Positions 27,435-36,515 are shown, counted from the stretch's first letter. The stretch: 64,000 nt of DNA from Streptomyces sp. SAI-135 (GCF_029893805.1 NZ_JARXYP010000002.1:8122001-8186000), one strand, 5' to 3'. A program made the numbers and translations. Notes: generated by a model not told the origin, from the letters alone.

Positions 27435-27514
27435 CTCTAAGAACGCGGCGCACAGGGGTGGTTGTTCAGATCAGCCACCAGGACGGTCGGCGCCGCGCGG
27501 CCGGGCGGTTCTCA

Positions 27515-28633
27515 CTAGCGCAGGGAGCGGCGGACCGTCAGGACGGCCACGTCGTCGTGCGGGCCGCCGTTCCCGGCGAACGTCCGGGCGTCGTCGTGCA
27601 GGGCCTGCGGCAGCTCGGTGGGGGACAGGTCGACGTACGTCGTCAGGCGCTCGTCGAGCGGGTAGAACGCGCCGTCGGCCGAGCGGGTCTCCGTCAGGCC
27701 GTCGGTGCTCAGCAGCAGCGTCGCGCCCTCGGGGAAGTCGAACCAGCCCACGGTCGTGGGCTCGTGGGCGAGTTCGGCCAGGCCCAGCGGTACGCCGGGT
27801 TCGAGTTCGAGCGTGCTGACCGTGCCCTCGTGCAGCACATGCGGCAGGACGTGCCCGCAGTTGACCGCCTGCACCTCCGTGTCCGCGTCGACGCAGACGA
27901 TGAGCGCGGTGACGAACCGCTCGTCGTCGCCGGTGTGCAGGGCGTAGGAGTTGTGCCGCACCACGGCGGCGTCCAGGGCGTCCACGAGCGCGGTGAGGGT
28001 GGGCTCGCGGTGGGCCGCCTCCCGGAAGGCGCCGATGACGGCGAACGCGGAGCCCACCGCGGCCAGCCCCTTGCCCTGCACGTCCCCGATCAGCACCCGG
28101 GTCCCGAAGGGTGAGTCGACGACGTCGTAGATGTCCCCGCCGACCAGCCGCTCCTCCTGGAGCGGCTCGTAGACACCGTTGACCAGGACGTCGTCGGTCA
28201 GCAGGGGCAGGGGGTGCAGGATGTGCCGCTGCATGGCCGCGGCGGTGGACCGCAGCCGCAGCATCGCGTCCTCGCGTCTGATGCGCCGGTGGCAGCCGTA
28301 GACGGAGGTCGCGGCCAGGACGACGGTGAACAGGATCAGCAGGAGCCGGTCGAACCAGTGGCCCGCGTCGCGGTCCCGCAGCAGCACGCTGGCGGTGACG
28401 ACGAGCGTGGTCCACACGGCGACGAACGCCGTCTGCCGGACCGTGCCCAGCGCGGAGGCGGCGCCCGGGAGGAACACCAGGAGCCCGAGGAGCCACACCT
28501 CGGACCCGGACAGCGCGCCGAGGAACTCGACCAGACCGGTCACGATCACCACCGAGGCGACCAGCTGGGCGTCGCCCGGAGGTTCGATGGCGTCGAAGGT
28601 GTCGCCGGGTCTCTTGCGGCGGCTACCGGTCAT
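27515..28633 (-). CDS. Membrane-anchored SpoIIE-type PP2C serine phosphatase
   Basis: The 372-residue protein has about three or four hydrophobic helices in residues 20-110, then a SpoIIE/RsbU phosphatase domain from about 130. Metal-binding acids are visible in V-G-G-D-I-Y-D, I-G-D-V-Q-G-K-G, S-T-D-G-L-T-E and H-D-D-V-A. GGGAG lies 6 bases upstream of the ATG at 28631-28633. The enzyme probably dephosphorylates a STAS antagonist in response to a membrane signal. It is followed 80 bases later, in the same direction, by the CvnA-like sensor, so a functional link is possible but unproven. Confidence 0.88.
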   Translation of the reverse strand: MTGSRRKRPGDTFDAIEPPGDAQLVASVVIVTGLVEFLGALSGSEVWLLGLLVFLPGAASALGTVRQTAFVAVWTTLVVTASVLLRDRDAGHWFDRLLLILFTVVLAATSVYGCHRRIRREDAMLRLRSTAAAMQRHILHPLPLLTDDVLVNGVYEPLQEERLVGGDIYDVVDSPFGTRVLIGDVQGKGLAAVGSAFAVIGAFREAAHREPTLTALVDALDAAVVRHNSYALHTGDDERFVTALIVCVDADTEVQAVNCGHVLPHVLHEGTVSTLELEPGVPLGLAELAHEPTTVGWFDFPEGATLLLSTDGLTETRSADGAFYPLDERLTTYVDLSPTELPQALHDDARTFAGNGGPHDDVAVLTVRRSLR

Positions 28634-28779
28634 GCGTGCTCCCGGGCAGACGGTGATCTGCCTCTACGGTATGCAGCCACGCTCCGGCTCCGGGCGGCGC
28701 CCCGCCGGTCGCACCCCGCCGGAACAGGGGCGCAGCCGCTCAGCGCCCGCGTGGCGCACGGCGGGGTGCGAACGGTACC

Positions 28780-29181
28780 GGCACCGGATCGGCGCCTCCC
28801 GCCATGGCCCCGGCGGGGGTGGGGGTGCCGGATCGGCGGCTGGCTGCGTGGCCGGGGTGGGGGTGGGGGTGCCGGATGGGTGGTTGCCTGCCGTTGCCCC
28901 GGCGGGGGTGCGGGTGCCGGATCGGCGGCTGCCTGCGTGGGCGGGGTGGGGGTGGGGGTGCCGGATGAGTGGCTGCCTGCGTGGCCCGGGTGGGGGGCCG
29001 GTGCCGGATCCTCGGTGGCTGCCTGCCGTTGCCCCCGCGGGGGTGCCGGTGCCGGATCGGCGCCTCCTGCCACGGCCGGGGCGGGGGTGCCGGGATCGGA
29101 TCGGCGGCTGCCTAGCGTTGCCCCGGCACCCGTACCGGTACCGGATCGGCACCGCCTACCACCGCCACGGCAGCGGTGCCG
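28780..29181. repeat. Nine-copy degenerate tandem array, period about 44-45 bp, with G-rich units
   Basis: Units begin with the core GTGCCGGAT (or a close variant) at about 28780, 28825, 28869, 28914, 28958, 29001, 29049, 29087 and 29138. Spacings are 45, 44, 45, 44, 43, 48, 38 and 51 bases. Two unit types alternate in part: one ends in GGGGTGGGGGTGGGG, a G-quadruplex-like tract, and one contains CCGTTGCCCCGGCGGGG. Spacings not divisible by three argue against a protein repeat. The array fills most of the 600-bp gap (28634-29233) between the phosphatase promoter and the 3' end of the MFS gene; no gene was found in that gap. Confidence 0.85.
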
Positions 29182-29233
29182 GTATCGCCCGCGCTGCCGA
29201 CCGCTGTCCCGGCATCCCGGCGCCGCCGCGCCT

Positions 29234-30457
29234 TCATGCGGCTCGTCGCCGTAGGCCCGTCAGTCCCGCGGCGACCAGCAGCGAGGCCACTCCCAGCACC
29301 CCCACCGCACCGGCCAGGCTCCCGGCAGCCGACTCCCCGGCCAGCAGTACCAGCGGGCACACGAACTCGCCGCCGAAGAACGCGGCCGTCCACAACCCCG
29401 TCCCCCGGCCCCGGTCCTCGAAGGCCAGCCGGGACATCGCGCTCGTGAGGAGGGCCGGCAACAGCATGCCCGTACCCACACAGTTGATCACCGCGCCGAT
29501 CACCAGCAACGGAGCATTCCCCGCGAGGCACATCACCCCGAAACCGGCCGCGCACACCGCGAACACCGCGGGCAGCATCGGCTCGGGCGCGCGCTTGAGG
29601 CGGGCGAAGGCGACCGCCCCGGCCACCGTGGCCGCACTGGCGACCGCCGTGGCCAGGCCGATCACGCCCGAGTTCGCCACCCCGAGGTCGTCGAGCAGGT
29701 ACGACATCTCGACCGGCACGGTGTAGAAGACCATCGCCCCGAAGAAGGTGAGGGCACAGATGCCGGCCAACTGCCGCCAGGGAAAGGCCCGTTGCGCACC
29801 GGCCGGGCGCACGTCCGCGGCCACCCGCCCAGCGGTGCCGGGCAGCGCCGAGGCCATCAGCGGAGCCAGCACCAGGCTCACGGCGTACACCCAGAACGGC
29901 ACCCGCCAGCCCGCCGACCCCACGGCCCCGCCGAGCACGAAGAACACGGTCGCCGACGCGGACGCGCACATGGTCTGCAGCGCGAGGTACTTCACCCGGC
30001 GCCGCCCCGAGTAGTAGTCCCCGATCAGGGTCGTGCAGCACGTCATGATCGCGGCCTCGGTGACCCCGACCAGCGCCCGGCTCGCGATGATCGCGCCCAG
30101 CGACTCCAGCCACAGCGGTGCCGTACCGAACACGGCGTACAGCAGCGTCGACGCGATGAGCAGCCGCTTGCGGCCGAGCCGGTCCACGATCACTCCCGCG
30201 AACGGCGCCAGCAACGCCACCGCCAGCGCGGGCACGGTCAGCGCGAGCGGTACCAAGGCCTTCGCGCCCGGCACCGACGCGAAATGGTCCTGCATCTTCG
30301 GCAGCACCGGGGCGATCAGCACCGCCCCCAGGATCGGCAGACAGCTGCCGGCCATCAGCAGGGTCACCCGCAGCCGGTGGACCGGGCCCGACACGGTGAC
30401 GGGGGAGGGGACGGTGTCGTCCACCGCGGCGGGGGACGGGGACAGGGATCCGGGCAT
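29234..30457 (-). CDS. MFS transporter
   Basis: This 407-residue membrane protein has about twelve helices. The MFS motif A appears between helices 2 and 3 as G-V-I-V-D-R-L-G-R-K-R. The start at ATG 30455-30457 has GGAG 6 bases upstream; the open frame runs further upstream to 30751, but that part is noncoding in character. The gene is transcribed in the same direction as the AcoR-like activator at 30822-32534, with a 364-bp gap holding an inverted repeat. It probably moves an aromatic or other organic acid related to the neighbouring hydroxyquinol genes, or exports a toxic compound; the sequence does not decide. Confidence 0.87.
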   Translation of the reverse strand: MPGSLSPSPAAVDDTVPSPVTVSGPVHRLRVTLLMAGSCLPILGAVLIAPVLPKMQDHFASVPGAKALVPLALTVPALAVALLAPFAGVIVDRLGRKRLLIASTLLYAVFGTAPLWLESLGAIIASRALVGVTEAAIMTCCTTLIGDYYSGRRRVKYLALQTMCASASATVFFVLGGAVGSAGWRVPFWVYAVSLVLAPLMASALPGTAGRVAADVRPAGAQRAFPWRQLAGICALTFFGAMVFYTVPVEMSYLLDDLGVANSGVIGLATAVASAATVAGAVAFARLKRAPEPMLPAVFAVCAAGFGVMCLAGNAPLLVIGAVINCVGTGMLLPALLTSAMSRLAFEDRGRGTGLWTAAFFGGEFVCPLVLLAGESAAGSLAGAVGVLGVASLLVAAGLTGLRRRAA

Positions 30458-30662
30458 GACGACTCCAGGGAAGGCGTACGGGGAGCGGGCATGCGGTGAG
30501 CGACGGGTCCGGGAGGGCGCTCGGCATGCCGGGGGCGTCCGCACACCGGAGGCGGGCCCGGACGGGCGGCTGCTCCGGACGCCGGCGTGCGGGCTGGCAC
30601 GACTATGAACGCTCCGGGCGGTCCACCGCCATCCTCCACGCGATCCGATTCCCGTATCGGGT

Positions 30663-30723
30663 CCATCCATGGAATGGATGGCCCGGGCGAAGGGGTGAAG
30701 GGGCGATGGGGTGAAGGGGCGAT
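30663..30723. promoter_or_regulatory. Inverted repeat CCATCCAT-GGA-ATGGATGG and adjoining 16-bp tandem duplication
   Basis: The perfect 8-bp inverted repeat with a 3-base spacer is at 30663-30681. GGGGTGAAGGGGCGAT follows twice in tandem at 30692-30707 and 30708-30723. Both lie in the 364-bp gap upstream of the MFS gene (30458-30821), which holds no gene. The inverted repeat is a good operator candidate for MFS control. Confidence 0.55.
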
Positions 30724-30821
30724 GGGGCGGCGGCCCGCCGGTGCCGCGCACGGCCGGTGGGGTCCGGCACGGAACGCGGCGGGCTGCCGAGGGAGGCGTC
30801 CTACCCCCCCCGGGGCCCTCC

Positions 30822-32534
30822 TCAGCCCCCGTACTCCCGCAGTTTGCGGTACAGCGTGGCCCGCCCGATGCCGAGTGCCGTCGCCGCGCGGGACTTGTTG
30901 CCGCCGTGGCGGTGCAGGGTCTCCAGGATCGTGGCGCGTTCGGCCTGTTCCATCGGGCTGAGCGGGCGCGCGGCGGGGCCTTCCCGCACGAAGTCCGGCA
31001 GTTCGGCCCGGCGGACCGGTCCCGAGACCCGTCGGTGCTCCGCCAGGGCCTGGACGACGTGGGCGAGTTCGGTGACGTTCCCGGGCCACGGGTGCCGTTC
31101 GAGCGCGCGCAGGGCGTCCAGGGTCCAGGTCAGTGGCGGGTGGCCCGGTGCGGGGCGCGGCGCGAGGGCCGACAGCAACTCCCTGATGTCCTCCGTGCGT
31201 TCCCGCAACGGCGGCAGGACCACCGTACGGGCGGCCAGCTTGTCGAGGAGCCGCTGAAGACAGGGGCCGGGCGGGGTTCCCGGGGTGTGGGTGACCAGCA
31301 GCCGGGTGTCCGGGTGCGCGTCGAGCAGGGAGTTGAGCGCGGCGACGGCGGGCTGCGTGAGCCGCTCGGCGTGCCGGAGGACGAGCGGGCCATCCCCGGC
31401 CCATCGCGCCAACTCTCCTTCCAGCGAGCCGCCTTCGGCCGCGTCGACCAGCTGCGGGGCGCCCGGGCCCAGCAACTCACGGGCCAGCGCGGTCTTTCCC
31501 GTCCCGCGTTCGCCGGTCAGCAGCACCGGCCCGGCGGAGCGGGCCAGCCCGGCGGCGCGCTCGGCGGCGTGCCGCCACGGCGGCGAGGAGCCCGCCAGAC
31601 AGGGCAGCGGGCGCGGCCGGGTCCTCGGCGTGTTCTCGCCGGTCGGCTCCAGGACGGCCACGATCCCCACGACCGCGCCCTCCTGCCGCACGAGGTCGAT
31701 CCGGGCGTCGCACCCTGCCCCCTCGGGCAGTTCGGCGGCCCCCGGCGCGTCCGTGTGCCGTGCCGCCCTCGCCGTGTGCTCGAGCGCCCGCAGCACCTCG
31801 GGAGTCGCCAGCCGCTCCGCCGCCGCGTTGATCAGGCGGTTGCGGCCGTCCAGCGCGACCACCGCGCGGTCCTGCGAGCGTGCCGCCTTCAAGTAGGCCT
31901 CCAGGAGGACCCGTTCGGGCCCTGCCGCCCGGGCCGGCAGTGCGGCCTCGACCGCTGCGGCGGCGGCCTCGGCGAGCCCGGCCTGCGGGTGCGGCGGGCG
32001 CCCTGAGCGCAGGCGGGAGGCGACGGTGAGCGTGCCGAGCGGCTGTCCGCCCGCCGGCGCGAGGAGCGGGACGCTGACCGCGGACACGTCCTGCCACACG
32101 TCGAGGAAGTGCTCGGGTCCGTGCACCTCGGCACGGGCGCGGCGGCGCAGGGCGAGGACCGCGCTGTTGTGACCGACCTCCTGCTCCGACAGCACCGAAC
32201 AGGGGATGAGCCCGGGCGCGCTCCCGGACGTCCACAGCACGCGCAGCCGTGCGTCCGTGAGGAGGAGGACCGAGGGGCCGGCGCCGAGGGTGGGGGCGAT
32301 CCGTTCGAGAACGGGGCGGGCGGCGCCGAGCAGCGGCGACCGCGGCGGCCGGGGCGGATCGGCGGCGGGCTCCCGCAAGTCGTGCGGTACGCCGAAGAAA
32401 CGGGCCCGCCGCCACGCCGCGAGGACCTCCTCCGGCACACCGTCGGGCAGCGGGCGCCCGGACAGGAAGCGCTCGCGCGCCACTCGCAGGGGTGGGAGCG
32501 CGCGGACTGCGGGGGAGGGCTCTGTGGCGGTCAC
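30822..32534 (-). CDS. AcoR-like Fis-family regulator (GAF/PAS/AAA/HTH) lacking the sigma-54 contact loop
   Basis: The 570-residue protein has an N-terminal GAF-like region, a PAS-like segment near 250-330, an AAA domain with Walker A G-E-R-G-T-G-K-T near 385, and a C-terminal Fis helix-turn-helix (N-K-S-R-A-A-T-A-L-G-I-G-R-A-T-L-Y-R-K-L). The GAFTGA loop that touches sigma-54 is absent, as expected in Streptomyces, which has no sigma-54. GTG 32534 is the chosen start, with GGTGGG upstream; the frame stays open to 32672 through a Cys-containing stretch. It is divergent from the hydroxyquinol operon and is its likely regulator. Confidence 0.85.
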   Translation of the reverse strand: MTATEPSPAVRALPPLRVARERFLSGRPLPDGVPEEVLAAWRRARFFGVPHDLREPAADPPRPPRSPLLGAARPVLERIAPTLGAGPSVLLLTDARLRVLWTSGSAPGLIPCSVLSEQEVGHNSAVLALRRRARAEVHGPEHFLDVWQDVSAVSVPLLAPAGGQPLGTLTVASRLRSGRPPHPQAGLAEAAAAAVEAALPARAAGPERVLLEAYLKAARSQDRAVVALDGRNRLINAAAERLATPEVLRALEHTARAARHTDAPGAAELPEGAGCDARIDLVRQEGAVVGIVAVLEPTGENTPRTRPRPLPCLAGSSPPWRHAAERAAGLARSAGPVLLTGERGTGKTALARELLGPGAPQLVDAAEGGSLEGELARWAGDGPLVLRHAERLTQPAVAALNSLLDAHPDTRLLVTHTPGTPPGPCLQRLLDKLAARTVVLPPLRERTEDIRELLSALAPRPAPGHPPLTWTLDALRALERHPWPGNVTELAHVVQALAEHRRVSGPVRRAELPDFVREGPAARPLSPMEQAERATILETLHRHGGNKSRAATALGIGRATLYRKLREYGG

Positions 32535-32709
32535 GACGTACCCACCGTAGCCGGTGCAGTTGAACAGGCAACAACCCCCCTGCGCGGCTGCCGTGTCCGG
32601 TACGGCACCACCGGGTGCCGTAGGGACCGCGGTTGCCGCCGCGGGCGCAGCCGCCGCAGCTCCACTCCCCACTCACCCTCCCCGCTCACCCCTGTCCGCC
32701 CGCCGCCGC

Positions 32710-32726
32710 TGTATCGAATTGAGACA
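32710..32726. promoter_or_regulatory. Imperfect palindrome TGTATCGAATTGAGACA in the divergent promoter region
   Basis: The 17-base sequence has outer TGT/ACA arms and 12 of 17 positions symmetric. It lies between the AcoR-like regulator and the catabolic operon, about 85 bases before the preferred start at 32795. TGT-N-ACA symmetry is plausible for a Fis-type regulator site. Confidence 0.45.
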
Positions 32727-32794
32727 CCCGCGACCCGCCGTTCCCCAGCATGATCAAAACTGCCCCCGTCCGTGAGCCCCCGCCTGGAGCGCCC

Positions 32795-34534
32795 GTGTCC
32801 CCCGTCGTCGAGACCGACGTCCTGATCGTCGGCAGCGGCCCGGCCGGAGGCTCGGCCGCGCTCGCCCTGAGCACCTACGGCGTGCCGAACATCGTCGTGA
32901 CCCGCTACGCGCGCCTCGCCGACACCCCTCGCGCGCACATCACCAACCAGCGGACCATGGAGGTGCTGCGCGACCTCGGCGTCGAACAGGGCGTCATCGC
33001 GCGGGCCACTCCGCAGCACCTGATGGGCAACACCACCTTCTGCACCAGCCTGGCCGGCGAGGAACTCGGCCGGGTGCGCTCGTGGGGCAACGACCCGCTC
33101 GTCCAGGCCGCCCACGAACTCGCCAGCCCCACCCGCATGTGCGACATGCCCCAGCACCTCATGGAGCCGGTGCTCGTCGACGCGGCCGTCGCCCGCGGCA
33201 CCGCCCTGCGCTTCGAGACCGAGTACCTCTCCCACACCCAGGACGCCGACGGCGTGACGGCCACCGTGCGGGACCGGCTGCGCGGGGACACGTACGAGAT
33301 CCGGGCGAAGTACCTGATCGGCGCGGACGGCGGCCGCTCCCGCGTCGCCGAGGACGCCGGGCTCCCGATGGGCGGCCGGATGGGCGTGGCCGGCAGCATC
33401 AACATCGTCTTCGAGGCCGACCTGACCAGGTACACCGCCCACCGGCCCGCCACCCTGTACTGGGTCCTCGCCCCGGGCGCCACCGTCGGCGGCATCGGCG
33501 CGGGCCTGGTGCGCTGCGTCCGGCCCTGGAACGAGTGGCTGATCGTGTGGGGGTACGACGTCACGGCGGGCGCCCCCGACCTGACCACCGAGTACGCCGA
33601 GTCCGTCGTACGGCAGCTGGTCGGCGACGACGAGATCCCGGTGACCATCAAGTCGTCCTCGGCCTGGACCGTCAACGAGATGTACGCGGAGAGCTACTCC
33701 CACGGCCGCGTCTTCTGCGCCGGGGACGCCACCCACCGTCATCCGCCGTCCAACGGCCTCGGCTCCAACACGTCCATCCAGGACTCCTACAACCTGGCCT
33801 GGAAGCTGAAGCTCGTCCTCGACGGCACGGCCTCCCCGAAGCTCCTCGACACCTACACCGCCGAACGCGCCCCCATCGGCAAGCAGGTCGTCACCCGCGC
33901 CAACCGGTCCATCGGCGAGACCGCCCCCATCTTCGAGGCCCTGGACGGACTCTCCCCGCAGACCCCCGCACAGCTGTGGGCCAACATCGCCGCGCGCAAG
34001 GACGCCACCGAGGCCGCCGAGAAACAGCGGGCCAGGCTGCGCGAGGCCATCGCCTTCAAGGTGTACGAGTTCAACGCGCACGGCGTCGACCTCAACCAGC
34101 GCTACACGTCCGAGGCGATCGTCCCGGACGGCACCCCGGCGGAGACGTTCGCACGCGACCCCGAACTCCACCACCAGCCCACCTCCCGCCCCGGCGCCCG
34201 CGTCCCGCACGCCTGGATCACCTCGAGCACGCGGACGGTGTCCACCCTGGACACGGTCGGCAAGGGCCGCTTCACCCTCCTCACCGGCATCGGTGGCGAG
34301 TGCTGGCTGCGGGCCGCCGAGGCGCAGCAGGCGGACATCGCCACCGTGGTCGTGGGGCCGGGACAGGAGTACGAGGACCCCTACGGCGACTGGGCGCGGC
34401 TCAGGGAGATCTCCGACGCGGGCGCCCTGCTCGTACGGCCCGACGGGTTCGTGGCCTTCCGGCACGCGACCGCCGCTCCGGACGCCGAAGCACTTCTGTC
34501 CGGCGCGCTGCGTCGGATCCTCGGACACGCCTGA
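32795..34534 (+). CDS. FAD-dependent aromatic hydroxylase (phenol/dichlorophenol hydroxylase family), probable resorcinol-type hydroxylase
   Basis: The protein is 579 residues from GTG 32795, which has GGAG 5 bases upstream; ATG 32750 is in frame but has no ribosome site. The FAD fingerprint is V-G-S-G-P-A-G-G near the start, D-G-G-R-S-R near 180, and G-D-A-T-H-R-H-P-P near 310. A thioredoxin-like C-terminal domain follows, as in TfdB and phenol 2-monooxygenase. The enzyme hydroxylates a phenol using NAD(P)H and O2. The next two genes encode a hydroxyquinol-type dioxygenase and maleylacetate reductase, so the likely product is 1,2,4-trihydroxybenzene, formed from resorcinol, hydroquinone or a related phenol. 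Confidence 0.85.
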   Translation: MSPVVETDVLIVGSGPAGGSAALALSTYGVPNIVVTRYARLADTPRAHITNQRTMEVLRDLGVEQGVIARATPQHLMGNTTFCTSLAGEELGRVRSWGNDPLVQAAHELASPTRMCDMPQHLMEPVLVDAAVARGTALRFETEYLSHTQDADGVTATVRDRLRGDTYEIRAKYLIGADGGRSRVAEDAGLPMGGRMGVAGSINIVFEADLTRYTAHRPATLYWVLAPGATVGGIGAGLVRCVRPWNEWLIVWGYDVTAGAPDLTTEYAESVVRQLVGDDEIPVTIKSSSAWTVNEMYAESYSHGRVFCAGDATHRHPPSNGLGSNTSIQDSYNLAWKLKLVLDGTASPKLLDTYTAERAPIGKQVVTRANRSIGETAPIFEALDGLSPQTPAQLWANIAARKDATEAAEKQRARLREAIAFKVYEFNAHGVDLNQRYTSEAIVPDGTPAETFARDPELHHQPTSRPGARVPHAWITSSTRTVSTLDTVGKGRFTLLTGIGGECWLRAAEAQQADIATVVVGPGQEYEDPYGDWARLREISDAGALLVRPDGFVAFRHATAAPDAEALLSGALRRILGHA

Positions 34535-34581
34535 GACGCGCGACCATGGAAGAACCCGCACGTCGACCAGGAGGAGCCGGG

Positions 34582-35451
34582 ATGACCACGGACGCGATCG
34601 GGGCCGGTGTCACCGAGGAGGCCGTCGCCAGTCTGCACGCGACCGCTGACCCGCGCCTGCGCGAACTGCTCGCCGGACTCATCGGCCATCTGCACGACTT
34701 CGTGCGCGAGACCCGGCTCACCCAGGAGGAGTGGGAGAAGGCCGTCGCCTTCCTGACGGCGACCGGGCAGAAGTGCACGGACACCCGGCAGGAGTTCATC
34801 CTGCTGTCGGACGTCCTCGGCCTCTCCATGCTCGTCGAGACCGTCAACGGCGACCGCGTGCAGGGCGCCACGGAGTCGACCGTCCTCGGCCCGTTCCACA
34901 TGACCGAGTCCCCCGTCCGGGAACTCGGCGACGACATCGATCTGGTGGGCGGCAGCGAGCCGTGCGTGGTCAGCGGCCGGGTGCTGTCGGCGGACGGCAC
35001 CCCGCTGCCCGGCGCCGTCCTCGACGTCTGGCAGGCCGACGACCAGGGCTTCTACGACGTCCAGCAGCCCGACGTCCAGCCCGCGGGCAACGGACGCGGA
35101 CTGTTCACCGCCGACACCGAGGGCCGCTTCTGGTTCCGCACCTGCGTGCCGGCGCCGTACCCGATCCCCACCGACGGCCCGGTCGGCGACCTGCTCCGGG
35201 CCACCGGCCGGCACCCCTACCGCCCCGCGCACATCCACTTCATCGTCGGCGCCGAGGGCCACACGCCGGTCACCACCCACATCTTCGTCGCGGGCAGCGA
35301 CTACCTCGACTCCGACGCCGTCTTCGCCGTGAAGCGGAGTCTGGTGCAGGACTTCGCGGAGACCGACGACCCGTCCCTGGCAGCGGAGTTCGGCGTCCCC
35401 AACCCGTTCCGGCACGCCCGCTTCGACCTCGTCCTGGAGCCGAACGCATGA
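34582..35451 (+). CDS. Intradiol ring-cleavage dioxygenase, probable hydroxyquinol 1,2-dioxygenase
   Basis: This 289-residue protein has the N-terminal helical dimerization domain of catechol 1,2-dioxygenase relatives (residues about 20-100). The beta-sandwich with the Fe(III) ligands follows: Tyr in G-F-Y-D-V near 158, Tyr in P-Y-P-I-P near 195, and His in P-A-H-I-H-F near 222. Cleavage of hydroxyquinol gives maleylacetate, and the next gene encodes maleylacetate reductase, which supports hydroxyquinol over catechol as substrate. AGGAGG precedes the ATG. Its stop overlaps the next start in ATGA. Confidence 0.9.
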   Translation: MTTDAIGAGVTEEAVASLHATADPRLRELLAGLIGHLHDFVRETRLTQEEWEKAVAFLTATGQKCTDTRQEFILLSDVLGLSMLVETVNGDRVQGATESTVLGPFHMTESPVRELGDDIDLVGGSEPCVVSGRVLSADGTPLPGAVLDVWQADDQGFYDVQQPDVQPAGNGRGLFTADTEGRFWFRTCVPAPYPIPTDGPVGDLLRATGRHPYRPAHIHFIVGAEGHTPVTTHIFVAGSDYLDSDAVFAVKRSLVQDFAETDDPSLAAEFGVPNPFRHARFDLVLEPNA

Positions 35452-36515
35452 CGTTCATGGGCGAGTTCACCTACGAGAGCCGTCCCGTGCGGGTCGTGTT
35501 CCGGCCGGGCGCCGCCGTGACGGCGACCCCCGGCGAGGCCGAACACCTGGGACTGCGACGGCTGTTGGTGGTGTGCGGCAGCCGGGGCGAGTCCGTCGCG
35601 CGGGCCGTGGCGGACGCGCTCGGCGACTCCTGCGCCGGGCTGCACGCCGAGGCCCGCATGCACGTGCCCGCCGAGGACGCCGACCGGGCCGTGACGGTGG
35701 CCCGCGAGACCGGGGCCGACGGTGTCGTCGCGGTCGGCGGCGGCTCCTCCATCGGCCTCGGCAAGGCGATCGCCCTGCGCACCGCCCTGCCGCTGATCGC
35801 CGTGCCGTCGACCTACTCGGGCTCCGAGATGACCCCCGTGTGGGGCCTGACCGAGGGCGGCGCCAAGCGCACCGGACGCGACCCGAGGGTCCAGCCCCGC
35901 AGTGTCGTCTACGACCCCGAGCTGACCCTCTCCCTGCCGGTACCGCTCACCGTGACCAGCGGCATCAACGCCCTCGCGCACGCGGCCGAGGCGCTCTACG
36001 CCCCGGACACCTCCCCCCTGATCGCGCTGATGGCGCAGGACGGCGTACGGGCGATGGCCGAGGCGCTGCCCCTGCTGGCCGCCGACCCCGGGGACCTGGA
36101 TGCGCGCGGCCTGGCCCTGTACGGGGCATGGCTCTGCGGGGCGTGCCTCGGGGCCACGACGATGGGCCTGCACCACAAGCTCTGCCACGTCCTGGGTGGC
36201 ACCTTCGGGCTGCCGCACGCCGAGACGCACACGGTCGTCCTGCCGTACGCGCTCGCCTACAACGCCCCCGCCGCCCCCGACGCGTTGACCGCGCTGGGGC
36301 GGGCACTCGACGCCGACGACCCGCCAGGAGCCCTGTGGGACCTGGCCGGCCGCCTCGGCGCCCCACGCTCCCTCGCCGCACTCGGCCTCCAGGAGACCGA
36401 CCTGGACCGGGCGGCCGCAGAGGTGGCGGGGCAGCCGTACGCCAACCCGCGTCCCGTGACCGCGGACGGCGTGCGGGCGGTGCTCCGGGCGGCCCACGAG
36501 GGCCGTCGGCCATGA
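35448..36515 (+). CDS. Maleylacetate reductase (iron-containing alcohol dehydrogenase family)
   Basis: This 355-residue protein belongs to the maleylacetate reductase branch of the iron alcohol dehydrogenases. The nucleotide-binding loop V-G-G-G-S-S-I-G-L-G-K-A is near residue 90, P-S-T-Y-S-G-S-E-M-T near 122, and metal-region histidines occur in N-A-L-A-H-A and G-L-H-H-K-L-C-H-V-L-G-G. It reduces maleylacetate to 3-oxoadipate, which feeds the beta-ketoadipate pathway. The start overlaps the dioxygenase stop (ATGA), indicating translational coupling. Later steps (CoA transfer and thiolysis) are not encoded in this operon. Confidence 0.92.
   Translation: MTFMGEFTYESRPVRVVFRPGAAVTATPGEAEHLGLRRLLVVCGSRGESVARAVADALGDSCAGLHAEARMHVPAEDADRAVTVARETGADGVVAVGGGSSIGLGKAIALRTALPLIAVPSTYSGSEMTPVWGLTEGGAKRTGRDPRVQPRSVVYDPELTLSLPVPLTVTSGINALAHAAEALYAPDTSPLIALMAQDGVRAMAEALPLLAADPGDLDARGLALYGAWLCGACLGATTMGLHHKLCHVLGGTFGLPHAETHTVVLPYALAYNAPAAPDALTALGRALDADDPPGALWDLAGRLGAPRSLAALGLQETDLDRAAAEVAGQPYANPRPVTADGVRAVLRAAHEGRRP

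Noticed and set aside
24366..27440. A plus-strand open frame of about 1,020 codons
   Set aside because: It is antisense to the aldo/keto reductase and the CvnA-like sensor, whose domain motifs are clear.
28664..29152. Minus-strand frame through the tandem array as a repetitive Pro/Thr-rich protein
   Set aside because: Unit lengths of 38 to 51 bases are not multiples of three, so a repeating peptide is not conserved, and no start signal is present.
28780..29181. Tandem array considered as a CRISPR array
   Set aside because: The repeating units abut one another with related sequence throughout and no unique spacers, and no cas genes are near.
30822..32534. Activator read as evidence for sigma-54 promoters
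   Set aside because: The GAFTGA loop is absent and Streptomyces lack sigma-54, so no -24/-12 promoter was called.
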